The notes under the pieces are model-generated. The model saw nothing but the letters and a program-made list of their open reading frames with translations. It was not told the origin of the DNA and made no database searches. Positions 1 through 8,122 of a stretch of 64,000 nucleotides of DNA are shown here, piece by piece (positions within the stretch are counted from its first letter, which is position 1; every line of letters starts with the position of its first letter). The translations under genes and the position numbers were made by a program. The stretch is from Planctomycetes bacterium MalM25 (GTDB lineage Bacteria > Planctomycetota > Planctomycetia > Pirellulales > Lacipirellulaceae), in NCBI GenBank assembly GCA_007745835.1, contig CP036424.1:1883001-1947000 (forward strand). Direction: 5' to 3'.

Positions 1-1214
1 TGTCGTTTGCGCTGCGCTTCTTCAGTTGGATCAAGGTTCGCAGATACCATCCGTCCTAGGTGCTCGGTCGCCAGATGCTGCGATCGATCGGACTGCCTTG
101 TATAGACGTCTAGTGTGAGGGCGGCGTGGGCGTGTCGCATGATCCCCTGGGCAACCTTGATATCGGCGCCCGAACCGATCAGCCACGAGGCGGTCGTCAC
201 CCGGAGGCTCTTGAAGTCGATCCGCTCCCCCGCGTGGTTCCGCTCAGCAAGGAAATCGGACGCCGTCATCTGGCCAAGCTGATCGGCTCCTTGAGCACCC
301 ACCAACCATTGCGTGCGGGCGTGTGCAACGTCTTTACGAAGCATCTCCGCGAGCTTAGAGCCATCAGGCAAGCGGAAGAGGACGCCACTGGCACGGTCGC
401 CTAGGTGACCCCGAAGATCCTCGGCGAGCCGGTCATCGATAGCCTGACTGGCTGCTTGTCCATTCTTGGTGCCGCCTTCAGGCAGAGACAGATACCAGCC
501 AGAACGGGACTGCAAGCTGCTGACTGTGAGTCGTCGCAACTCGCTCGGCCGATATCCGGTAGCGACCGCTACCCGGTAAAGGAGTGCTCTCTCTTGACCG
601 GTCAATCCACGACGCGTCGGCCCCTCGCTCGTAGCGAGGATGAGCCAGGGCCATTCCTCGCTTGTGATGCAACGGCTGACGCGTCGTTTATCGCGTCGCG
701 GATCGGGTCGCGAAACGGCCGTGAGAGGATCACGTAACAATCGCCCTGATTGATGCGCCCAGCTACTGAACCGCTTAGCCGCCGTGATGGCGGCTTGCAC
801 AGTCCGGGCGGAACGACCTTGCTCGTGGTAGGATTTGGCGAGTCTCTCGACCGCCGAGGCCTCGATGTCCGAAAGGGATTGGATCCGCCCCACCTCGATC
901 AACCGGACTAAGTAGCGTCGCGTGTCGGCTAGGTGCTTCTCGGTGCGGCCCGAGGTGCGCAGCTGATCGAAAAACTCTTCCGTCTGTTGATGGATGGGAC
1001 GCTTCGACTCTTGGGTGGCGCGGTCCGTGGATGGATCGATGACACCCTCCTTGCGCAACGCCGCGTCGGCCTCCTGCTTGGCCGCGATCCGTTCGGCGGT
1101 CGCCTTATCGGTCGTCTTAGCCGACCGGGTGACCCGCTTCCCGGTGTGATCAACGAAGCTGTAGTAGTAGTTGCCCTTGGAGCGTTTGCCGCCCCGCTTA
1201 TAAACCGAAGCCAC
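1..1214 (-). CDS. Tyrosine recombinase / phage-type integrase (C-terminus off the edge)
   Basis: Site-specific recombinase that would integrate and excise the island. Reading back from GTG at 1214 gives an uninterrupted frame of 404 codons to the window edge. GGAGG lies about nine bases upstream of the GTG, and no ATG opens this frame, so ATG-only gene finding misses it. An N-terminal arm-binding and core-binding SAM-like region covers about residues 1-165 and the catalytic domain about 180-385. Visible catalytic positions are Arg222 in ATGYRPSEL, Lys250, Arg338 in KSLR, His361 in RHAH and Tyr371 in LDVYT. The HxxR box has Lys at the usual His (residue 335). Downstream of the prim-pol gene by 74 bases in the same direction, so probably co-transcribed with it. 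The reading frame is clearly intact; activity is unknown. Confidence 0.9.
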   Translation of the reverse strand, partial: MASVYKRGGKRSKGNYYYSFVDHTGKRVTRSAKTTDKATAERIAAKQEADAALRKEGVIDPSTDRATQESKRPIHQQTEEFFDQLRTSGRTEKHLADTRRYLVRLIEVGRIQSLSDIEASAVERLAKSYHEQGRSARTVQAAITAAKRFSSWAHQSGRLLRDPLTAVSRPDPRRDKRRVSRCITSEEWPWLILATSEGPTRRGLTGQERALLYRVAVATGYRPSELRRLTVSSLQSRSGWYLSLPEGGTKNGQAASQAIDDRLAEDLRGHLGDRASGVLFRLPDGSKLAEMLRKDVAHARTQWLVGAQGADQLGQMTASDFLAERNHAGERIDFKSLRVTTASWLIGSGADIKVAQGIMRHAHAALTLDVYTRQSDRSQHLATEHLGRMVSANLDPTEEAQRKR

Positions 1215-1288
1215 GCCTGGCCTCCTTGCTATTTGAGGATGCTTATTCGTAATCGTAGCCGTTGACGCCTCGACACTGACAGAACCGC

Positions 1289-3522
1289 CTAAACCCCGTC
1301 ATCGAAGCCGGTTGTGTCGTCGCCCTCCTGCTCGAGGACGAACTGCCGAGTCGGTCGTCCTCCCTTGGGGCCAGGGGGCACGACCTCCCAGTCGCCCTTA
1401 CCTGCTTCCTTGAGCCGCTCGAAGGCCTTGGTCGCCGCTTCGTTGGTCTCCCAACGCTTGCCGCAACGCTGCAGGTCCCTCACGGACATCGAGCCCCCCT
1501 TCTGGATCAGCTTCTCGACCACGGCGTCCTCTTCCCGCTCTTCCGAATCCTCGCGGAACGAGGCGTACGCCCGCCGGTTTTCATGCTTGAACCACCCGAC
1601 CAAGCCGATGCCCCGCCGCATCGATTCCGCGGAGATCTGTTCGCCAGAAACGCCCGTCTGAACATCCTCCACTAACTGGATCACCAGCGCCAGCCTGGCG
1701 GCCATCCCCTCCAGCTTGGCCCAGGCGGCCGCCAGGTCGCCCGTCTCGATGGCGGACTCCTCGGCGTGCTCGTTGTAGAAGTCGACCCAGACCCGCTTGG
1801 CCGCCGATGAGAGCGAGACAGAGATTGGAACGATCTCGTCACCGTTGGGATCACCCTGCAGCTCGTAGAGCCCCTCAAAGACCTGTTGGACCGCCCCGGT
1901 CCGATCCGAACCGAGCTCCGCCTCGGTCCATACCTTGGGCTTACGCGGTGGGTTCGCCAGCAGGAGGCGGGCGGCCAAGCCGCTCTCACGGTGCTGCGGC
2001 TTCAGCGCCCGTCGTAAGACGCCCGGCTGGATCCCCCCGGTCACCGAGACCGAGGCCCGCTTCACGAAGATCGTACGCGGTTCGCCCGTCTTGCGATCAA
2101 CCTGGATCGATCGGCCGCCATGCATCTCGAGCCAACGGGCCGCGTCTCCTCCGCTCGCTTGGGCGTACCGGTCGAACCCGCCGAACCAGCTCGCCAGCTC
2201 ATCGCACGCCACCAGGAGCCCTCGGGGCTGCAGCTGGAGCAGAGAAGCCAACGCCTCCACGGTCAGGTCGTCGGCCCACGTGCGTGGCAGCACGGGCTCC
2301 TCGGGGGCGACGGGGGGCTCGCCCGATTCGGATGACTTCTTCCAGGCGGTCAGCTCCTTCTCGTAGGTCAGCTTCTGGCCCTCGCATTCCGCGAGGGCGA
2401 AGACGTGCGAGTCCCACGCTTGCTCTTGGCGCTGCTTGACCGGACGCAGGGCGGCCTCGAGCGCCGGGCTCTTCATCGTGCCCGAGTCGCCCACGATGGC
2501 CGACCAGAGGATCGACGGCTCGGTCCACCCCTTCTTCAGCTCGATGCGACGCGTGTTGCCGATCGCCGAGGCGGCTCCGGTCAGCAGCGGCAACGCCAGG
2601 TAGCTGGCGTCGCAGCCGATCGCTTCGGCGCCCTGCTCGACGAACTCACGGAAGGGACTGGGAAGCGTCTCCGTTGGGAACGGCTTGTAAGCCGGCGCCC
2701 CACTCACTCCGTTCTCGGGTGCGTACCGACCAACGCTCTTGGCGATCCGCCGGACCTCGTTGTTGGGCAACGGTGGGTTGCAGATCTTCTGGTTCTCGAC
2801 CAACAGAGCCGCCTCCATCGCTTGGGCGCAGAAGCCGGCGCGTCGTAGACTCCCGGCCCGACTGGCCAGCGTTTGGTTGCGTTCCCCTTCGGGGACCTCG
2901 CCATCCGTGATCGACGTCGCCTCTCGCTTCGGCTCGGTGATCAGCTCGATCAGCCAATCGGGCGCCTTCGCCACTTCGATCTCATCCGGGGATTTGATCC
3001 AGCTGTAGTCGCCGTTTGGGAGCCGGCTCGGAGGGGCGACGACGTACCCCCCGTCGCCACGGACGTCGAGCTTGGGGCCGAGTTTGCCTGCCGAGTTGCG
3101 AACGTCGGCATCGCCGGGCAGATCGAAGTAGAGGTGCCGACCACCACGGGGCGTCTTGGTGGTCACCGTCTCCGGCAGCTCACCGTGCTGCTCGATCAGA
3201 TCGGCAAGGGATCGCTCCCCCTCCTCCCCATCGACATCGAGCACGAAGAAGTCCGAGGACGCGCCCGTGGCGATCCCCACGTTGCATCCCTTGGTGAATA
3301 AGTCGCGATCACTTCCGGGGAAGTCGTGGCGTCCTTGCAGCCGTGCGGCGTCGCGGGTCGCTTGTCGCCCGGTTTGCAGGGGAAGACGGCGAAGTCGTTT
3401 TCGATCGCATAAAGGACCGCGGCGTCCCTGGTTGACAGTTCCATCGATTTCTCCGGGGTTGGAAGGGTTGTGTCAGTGTCGATCCGTCGTGGGGTCTCCT
3501 GTGGGTTGGGGGGATGGGTCAT
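1289..3522 (-). pseudogene. Bifunctional primase-polymerase / DUF3987 replication protein, frameshifted
   Basis: Element replication protein of the prim-pol plus DUF3987 type. The start at 3522 (MTHPPN) overlaps the stop of the HTH gene as ATGA, which suggests translational coupling. The N-terminal prim-pol segment runs in one frame (FAVFPCKPGDKRPATPHG, then VIATY). It continues in another frame from about 3298 (TKGCNVGIATGASSDF, LDVDGEEG, then PRGGRHLYF). One extra T near 3295-3300 would restore a 745-codon frame. After prim-pol come a PriCT_1-like segment and a DUF3987 region with a P-loop-like GDSGTMKSP and a Walker-B-like LLVACDELASWF. A 663-residue product could start internally at GTG 3280 but would lack the start of prim-pol. 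Either a real one-base deletion, a sequencing error or programmed slippage; a broken gene is most likely. Confidence 0.8.
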
Positions 3523-3737
3523 GACCGGCCTCCTCGGGTCTGGGCGGCGACGTAGTCGTCCAGGTGGGCGTCCGCGTAGCGGACGTTGCGGCCGATCCGC
3601 ACGCTGGGGATCTCGCCGCTAGCGGTCAGCGCCCACAGCTTGCGGGGGCTGATCGCGAGACGCTCGGCCGCCTCGGGGCTCTTGAGGAGCGGCGGCGAGG
3701 GGTTGGGGGCTTCTGCCCCGGTGGGTCTGGGAGTAGC
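3519..3737 (-). CDS. Excisionase-like helix-turn-helix DNA-binding protein
   Basis: A 72-residue protein of the MerR-like/HTH_17 type that in integrated elements usually directs excision or controls the integrase operon. The core reads LKSPEAAERLAISPRKLW, then GEIPSVRIGRNVRY and LDDYVAAQ, which is the winged-helix pattern of small excisionases. I chose ATG 3737 because GGAGG precedes it by seven bases; an upstream ATG at 3773 would add 12 residues without a clear ribosome site. Its stop overlaps the start of the prim-pol gene by ATGA. Two short palindromes lie upstream and may be its operators. Excisionase is inferred from size, fold and context; a plain regulator is the alternative. Confidence 0.8.
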   Translation of the reverse strand, partial: ATPRPTGAEAPNPSPPLLKSPEAAERLAISPRKLWALTASGEIPSVRIGRNVRYADAHLDDYVAAQTRGGRS

Positions 3738-3799
3738 CATGGCGGGCCTCCAAGGGGTCGTGTCTGGCAGCACACGCTGCCTCTATGAACCCCCTTCCC

Positions 3800-3846
3800 C
3801 GGTCGGTTTCAGAGCCGACCGACCACCCGCTCGGATCAAGATCCGA
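3800..3846. promoter_or_regulatory. Two perfect palindromes upstream of the HTH gene
   Basis: Positions 3800-3806 and 3815-3821 form the inverted repeat CGGTCGG-8-CCGACCG. Positions 3831-3837 and 3840-3846 form TCGGATC-AA-GATCCGA. Both are perfect over seven bases per arm and sit 60 to 110 bases before the chosen start of the excisionase-like gene. An AT-richer stretch at 3846-3900 could hold its promoter. They are not followed by a T-run in either direction, so operators are more likely than terminators. Binding by the adjacent HTH protein is inference. Confidence 0.45.
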
Positions 3847-3907
3847 AGTGATTTAGCCCTAGAGATATAGGCCAAAAAGAATACCGAGAAACTTCTGGTA
3901 TGGTCGG

Positions 3908-5119
3908 TTAGTCGTCCTCGAGTAGGTCGTTCCGACCACCCTGAATGGCGAAATCATCTAGGTCCATCGGGCGCTCGCGTCTTGGAGCCGGCAGTCGACC
4001 TAAGAGATTCTGCAGGGCTTCTCGCGCACCGGATCTGGAGCAATGCAGGCGACGAGCCCAAGCTCTTTCAGATAGTCCTTGCAGCCTGGAATCTTTCTGG
4101 CACTCGAGAGTAACAACCTGAAGGATAGTAAGTCCGTCTGAGTATCCAGCATTGCTGCTTCTCCAACGATTGGGAGAAGCGGCAGGCCCCACGTCTTCAG
4201 GCTGCCCCGTTAGCTTGAGCGCCTTGGCGATATGCTCATCGAACCGCAGGTCCTTGAATGCAGGAACGAAGACTGCATGACGGTCGCTGTAGAGGTCCCA
4301 GAGGGCTCGTGGATCAAATCGCGTCATCTCAAAGAACCGCCAAGCCCACAGGACGTCCTCCCAAACCACGAGTAGCCAATCACGTTCGTCTTGACTGACG
4401 TCGATGCGATTGATTCTCCCATCGTTGAGCCGGATCCAAAGGCGATCGATTGACGCCGAGCAGTCCTCCCTGGCAGGTCCTTCAGCTGTGCCTAGAACGG
4501 TGTCAACCAAGACCGATTGAAGCAGGGTCAAGTCTTCAGCCAATCGACGGTAGTCAATCTGGGCTAGATCACTGGATGCCGAGATTGTCTGGCGCCGAAC
4601 GTTCGCGGGTTCTGACCGCAACGCCTCCTCGAGTACTCGCACCATCGCGTTGCCAGCAAGATGATGCTGAAACCATACGCCTCGTACCTGGTCTAGGTTG
4701 AAGTAGCTGCATCGGTTCGATGCGTACGAATCACGTACGCATAGCCTGCATGGCTGACTATCCCAGGTGATCTCGAAGCCTGCTTTTAGGGGTTCGCCCA
4801 AGTTCTCAAGGACTTCGTCCGTGATCGCGTCGGCGACCCACTGGGTGTTGGGAGACTGGTAGGGCGGGGCTCCTTCTCCCTCCCATGCCTCGAACCAGAA
4901 TGGGCACCTGAGCCACGCCTCTTCCCGTGGATCAGGTTTGATGGAGTCGCATTGCTGACCCAGGTAGTGGATGCAGTAGACAATGTGAACTTCGCGTTCT
5001 GTCGGGTCCTGACCATCCCGGACATCGTTTGTGAGCACATCGAGCAGATGCGAGCCGAGCACTCGGAACCAATCGGCCGAGACTTCTCGATTCGAGCGAG
5101 TAGGGGGCGGCCAATACAT
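3908..5119 (-). CDS. Unknown 403-residue island protein
   Basis: I do not recognise this protein. It is soluble in appearance, with no signal peptide or membrane segment, and rich in Trp and acidic residues. A mid-protein Cys cluster (CRLCVRDSYASNRCSYF, about residues 123-139) could be structural or metal-binding. The C-terminal part (about residues 340-380, QGLSERAWARRLHCSRSG then AREALQNLL) resembles a helix-turn-helix of the kind that reads DNA. It is transcribed toward the excisionase-prim-pol-integrase run, with 170 bases between, and its third-position GC is lower than in the backbone genes, consistent with recent acquisition. It could be an element regulator or cargo; no function is assigned. 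Confidence 0.7.
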   Translation of the reverse strand: MYWPPPTRSNREVSADWFRVLGSHLLDVLTNDVRDGQDPTEREVHIVYCIHYLGQQCDSIKPDPREEAWLRCPFWFEAWEGEGAPPYQSPNTQWVADAITDEVLENLGEPLKAGFEITWDSQPCRLCVRDSYASNRCSYFNLDQVRGVWFQHHLAGNAMVRVLEEALRSEPANVRRQTISASSDLAQIDYRRLAEDLTLLQSVLVDTVLGTAEGPAREDCSASIDRLWIRLNDGRINRIDVSQDERDWLLVVWEDVLWAWRFFEMTRFDPRALWDLYSDRHAVFVPAFKDLRFDEHIAKALKLTGQPEDVGPAASPNRWRSSNAGYSDGLTILQVVTLECQKDSRLQGLSERAWARRLHCSRSGAREALQNLLGRLPAPRRERPMDLDDFAIQGGRNDLLEDD

Positions 5120-5227
5120 TCCTGCTAGGCAATGCTGCTGGGCTTCTGGTTATTGCGAATACTACGACACTAAGGTGGCATCACGAGATACGAAACAGCA
5201 ATCGGATCAACTCTAAGCTCGTGGCAA

Positions 5228-5585
5228 TCAAACCACGCAGTACCGAACCCTCTCGCTCAGGACACTCTGGACGGCTTTCGGGCCTCGGAGGCGCTGTTCG
5301 AGCATCCCGATCGCCAGATTGATAGGGAGGCAGTCGGCGAACTTCAACCCCTGGGTGGCCCGTTCATCGACCGCCGGTCGCATCCGGTCCGAATCGTGCT
5401 CCTGAAGCGTTTCGATCGCCTGCTGGACCCCCGCTTCGGGAGCCGTGGACTCGATCGAAAGTACGAAGCTGTCGTGATCGACTCGGAAGCGGCCCTACAA
5501 GTCGCCCTCGAACAGGACGGCCGAGCCACCCAGAACTCGCCGTGGTTGGACCAGCACCGGTCAGTTCGCCAGCCGCCGCAAGCGC
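5228..5585 (-). pseudogene. Degenerate C-terminal fragment, possibly of a DEAD/DEAH (Lhr-like) helicase
   Basis: On the minus strand an open stretch ending with TGA at 5228 reads FVLSIESTAPEAG, then ERATQGLKFADCLPINLA and MLEQRLRGPKAVQSVLSE. This resembles the C-terminal tail of large ATP-dependent helicases. The same frame continues upstream as VLVQPRRVLGGSAVLFEGDL but is broken by a TAG near 5502 and a TGA near 5565, each where Trp or a similar residue may have stood. No start codon or upstream domain is present. The family is a recollection-level match; that this is a decayed gene end is better supported than which gene it was. Confidence 0.4.
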
Positions 5586-5589
5586 AAAG

Positions 5590-6084
5590 GCCTTGGCCGA
5601 GCTTAGACACCGCTGCGCATTGGCGGATTCGCTAACCTGCCTCGGTTGAGGCATCCTCAGCGACTTAGCCAGGGGCAGAAGTCCGCGAGGACGATGCATA
5701 CGCCGCGAGTTTCGGCGAGCGCGAGCTGATGGCGGTGGGGATACCGCAGCCGGTGCATTACCACTCCCGGCCTTAGAGATCATCGGAGTTCATTAGAGGC
5801 GGGAAACCCATTGCTGCCTGGGGATGCGAACGGGCGTCCATATATCAGAAGATTGACTGGTTGACGGGCCTAAAGGTCATCCCATTGGCTAGCGTGCTAG
5901 CGTTCGCCAGATTGCGGTAGGTGTTTGGCACCCGGCATTCTGGAGCACCCAGGCAAAGCCTGCCGGTTATTCTCAAGCTAACGACTATCGCGTTCCGAAT
6001 AGAAGCGATGTCCCTAGCTCCGTCATGACCGCAGTCTAATCCATTCGGCTCGAGTGCTTCTTGTTCCTTGATGCCGACCACCCA
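5590..6084. other. Intergenic stretch, no gene recognised
   Basis: Short open frames here on both strands show no recognisable family, signal peptide or ribosome site. The segment includes the region upstream of the porin gene, where a promoter for it must lie, but I see no convincing -35/-10 pair. Confidence 0.5.
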
Positions 6085-7593
6085 ATGGCGCAGAGGCCTG
6101 CCAGGATCGCTGGTCGAGTGCTGGTTCTCTTGCTCATTCTCGCGAATCTTGCTGTCGCGCAAGAGCCCAAAGCCGATGCGCAAGAAACCGAAGCCAATCT
6201 ACAGGCGCTCAGGCAACAGCTAGACGAACAATCGCGCAGAATCGAACTCCTGGAGAGCACGCGGGGCTCGGGGCGAGCAGACTTCCCCGAATCAGCGACG
6301 AGGGCTGACCTGGAACAGCTGACCGCACGACTCAGCCTTGTCGAGAATCGGGCGACTAGCGCGCGCAGACTCGAATCGGGATTCCTGGAGTCGCCATCAA
6401 CGGAATCGCTTCGCAGCACAACCGGGCGCCTGCACTTGGACTACTGGGGATTTCCCCAGACTACCGCAGGCATCAACCAAATCGAAACGGGCGATCCCTC
6501 AAACAGTGTCGGGGACCGATTCGAGCTGAGGCGGATCCGCTTGGGGGTCCGTGGTTCGGTGCCGCCCAGGAATGCGACTTACCAACTCGACCTCGAGTTC
6601 GCGGGGGTCGATCAGATCGGAATTCGCGACGCCTGGATCGGCATCGACGATCTAGAGGTCTTCGACACGATTCGCATCGGCAACCAGAAGCGGCCGTACT
6701 CCCTGGCACAGCTGAACAGCAGCAACTTCACGGTCTTTATTGAGCGGCCTTTCATCGCCGAAGCGGTCAACGACCCCAACCGACGTTTGGGAATTCAGTC
6801 GTATGGGGCTTCGAATGACCGGTGCCTCAATTGGCGCTACGGGGTGTTCAACCTGGTGCCAATCGATGAAACAGGGTTCATTTCCAGCAACAGCTATCAA
6901 ACCGAGTTGGCCGGGCGTTTGGCTTCGACCGCCTGGCACGATCGTTGCGGGAGCGGAGAACGCTACCTACACCTGGGGTGTGCAACCAGCTTTGCGTTCC
7001 CGAGCGAGAATGTCGGATCCACAACGGCGACATTCCGGTCTCGACCTGAAGCCCGCACGATCAACCGGTGGCTGGATACAGGTTTTATCGAAGCTGCCCA
7101 ATCGTCTCAGTTGTTCGGCTTAGAGTCTGTGCTAAACCTTGGCCCACTGCAGATTGGCGGCGAATACATGAACCTGTGGATGCAGCGGTCGGCAGGCTTC
7201 TCCGATCTCCGCTTCCACGGCGGCTATCTCTACATCTCGTACTTTCTTACCGGTGAGAGCATCCCCTGGAATCGAGAGATGGGCATTCTCGGGCGCGTCG
7301 AGCCATACCGCGACTTCATCCAGAACGGCCAGTCCTGCAAGTCCGGCTGGGGAGCTTGGCAGTTCGCCGTTCGTGGGTCCTTCGCTGACTTCACCGACGA
7401 AGACATCTTCGGCGGCGAGGCCAGCAGCGTTGCTTTCGCACTAAACTGGTACTGGAACTCTCACACCCGATGGCAATTCAACTATCTCATCGGCGACCTC
7501 CGCGATCGAGAAGTTGTTAGCGGCATGGCCCCTGCTATCCTGTCATCCGGAAGCTACCAGGTCGCGGGGCTTCGTTTCATGATGGATTTCTGA
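6085..7593 (+). CDS. Phosphate-selective-type porin (OprO/OprP family)
   Basis: Outer-membrane beta-barrel channel. ATG 6085 opens a typical signal peptide (MAQRPARIAGRVLVLLLILA, cleavage near AVAQ). A coiled-coil stretch follows at about residues 30-110 (LQALRQQLDEQSRRIELLE), as seen in trimeric OprP-like porins of Planctomycetes and Bacteroidetes. The barrel then begins with GRLHLDYWGFP, and FELRRIRLGVRGSV and YQLDLEFAG match the OprO/P strand pattern. The chain ends in an aromatic residue (FMMDF), typical of barrels. 502 residues is normal for the family. It overlaps the end of the convergent next gene by 17 bases. The transported ion is not predictable; in this cargo it may serve sulfated or anionic substrates. 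Confidence 0.82.
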   Translation: MAQRPARIAGRVLVLLLILANLAVAQEPKADAQETEANLQALRQQLDEQSRRIELLESTRGSGRADFPESATRADLEQLTARLSLVENRATSARRLESGFLESPSTESLRSTTGRLHLDYWGFPQTTAGINQIETGDPSNSVGDRFELRRIRLGVRGSVPPRNATYQLDLEFAGVDQIGIRDAWIGIDDLEVFDTIRIGNQKRPYSLAQLNSSNFTVFIERPFIAEAVNDPNRRLGIQSYGASNDRCLNWRYGVFNLVPIDETGFISSNSYQTELAGRLASTAWHDRCGSGERYLHLGCATSFAFPSENVGSTTATFRSRPEARTINRWLDTGFIEAAQSSQLFGLESVLNLGPLQIGGEYMNLWMQRSAGFSDLRFHGGYLYISYFLTGESIPWNREMGILGRVEPYRDFIQNGQSCKSGWGAWQFAVRGSFADFTDEDIFGGEASSVAFALNWYWNSHTRWQFNYLIGDLRDREVVSGMAPAILSSGSYQVAGLRFMMDF

Positions 7594-8119
7594 TCTCGCC
7601 GACTGTTGCAGGGACCCGGCTCGGATGCGACTCCGGCATTACGGCGACTGCTCGGTGTTGAAACAAGGCCCGCAGCTTGTCCCAGAAGTTGCCTCCGAGC
7701 ACGAAGAGGCTTAGTAACAACAAAGCATCGAAAATGGCCGCATAGACCCATTCACCTGAGTGGTACCCAGGTAGAAGCCAGCCGATGTAGGGAGAGGCCC
7801 AGCCGAACGCCAGCGACGAAGCAAACAAGACAAGGCCCGTGGCGTAACGGGTGCGGCTGACTTGTTGGGGCGGGCCGTAGCTCGTCAACCAGCCAACGAG
7901 CTTGTTCCTGATTAACGAATAGCCTTCTTTGCCTGCGATCGCCGCCGCAGCAACCAAGAGCAGGTCCGCCGCGATCACCATGAAACCACTGAACGCAGCA
8001 GTGACCCCTACCGAGACGCCCATAAGCGATAGCGCGGGCACCAAGACAGGCCAGCCGATGCTGACGACGAACAGCGCGATCGCTAGTCGGGTCTTCCAGC
8101 TGGCCCTTTTCTTGGTCAT
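7577..8119 (-). CDS. Small four-helix membrane protein (transporter-suffix-domain type)
   Basis: A 180-residue inner-membrane protein with four predicted helices: about residues 12-33, 38-62, 92-112 and 125-147. The pattern, with a first pair of helices followed by GKEGYSLIRNKL, resembles proteins annotated with a transporter suffix domain, whose function is unknown. It starts three bases before the end of the downstream-reading beta-propeller gene's stop region and is read in the same direction, so it is the last gene of that minus-strand cargo run. It converges on the porin gene. No catalytic motif is visible. Confidence 0.65.
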   Translation of the reverse strand: MTKKRASWKTRLAIALFVVSIGWPVLVPALSLMGVSVGVTAAFSGFMVIAADLLLVAAAAIAGKEGYSLIRNKLVGWLTSYGPPQQVSRTRYATGLVLFASSLAFGWASPYIGWLLPGYHSGEWVYAAIFDALLLLSLFVLGGNFWDKLRALFQHRAVAVMPESHPSRVPATVGEIRNPS

Positions 8120-8122
8120 CAG

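Noticed and set aside
126-737. Two plus-strand ORFs at the left edge
   Set aside because: They are shadows of the GTG-started integrase on the minus strand, which has the catalytic motifs.
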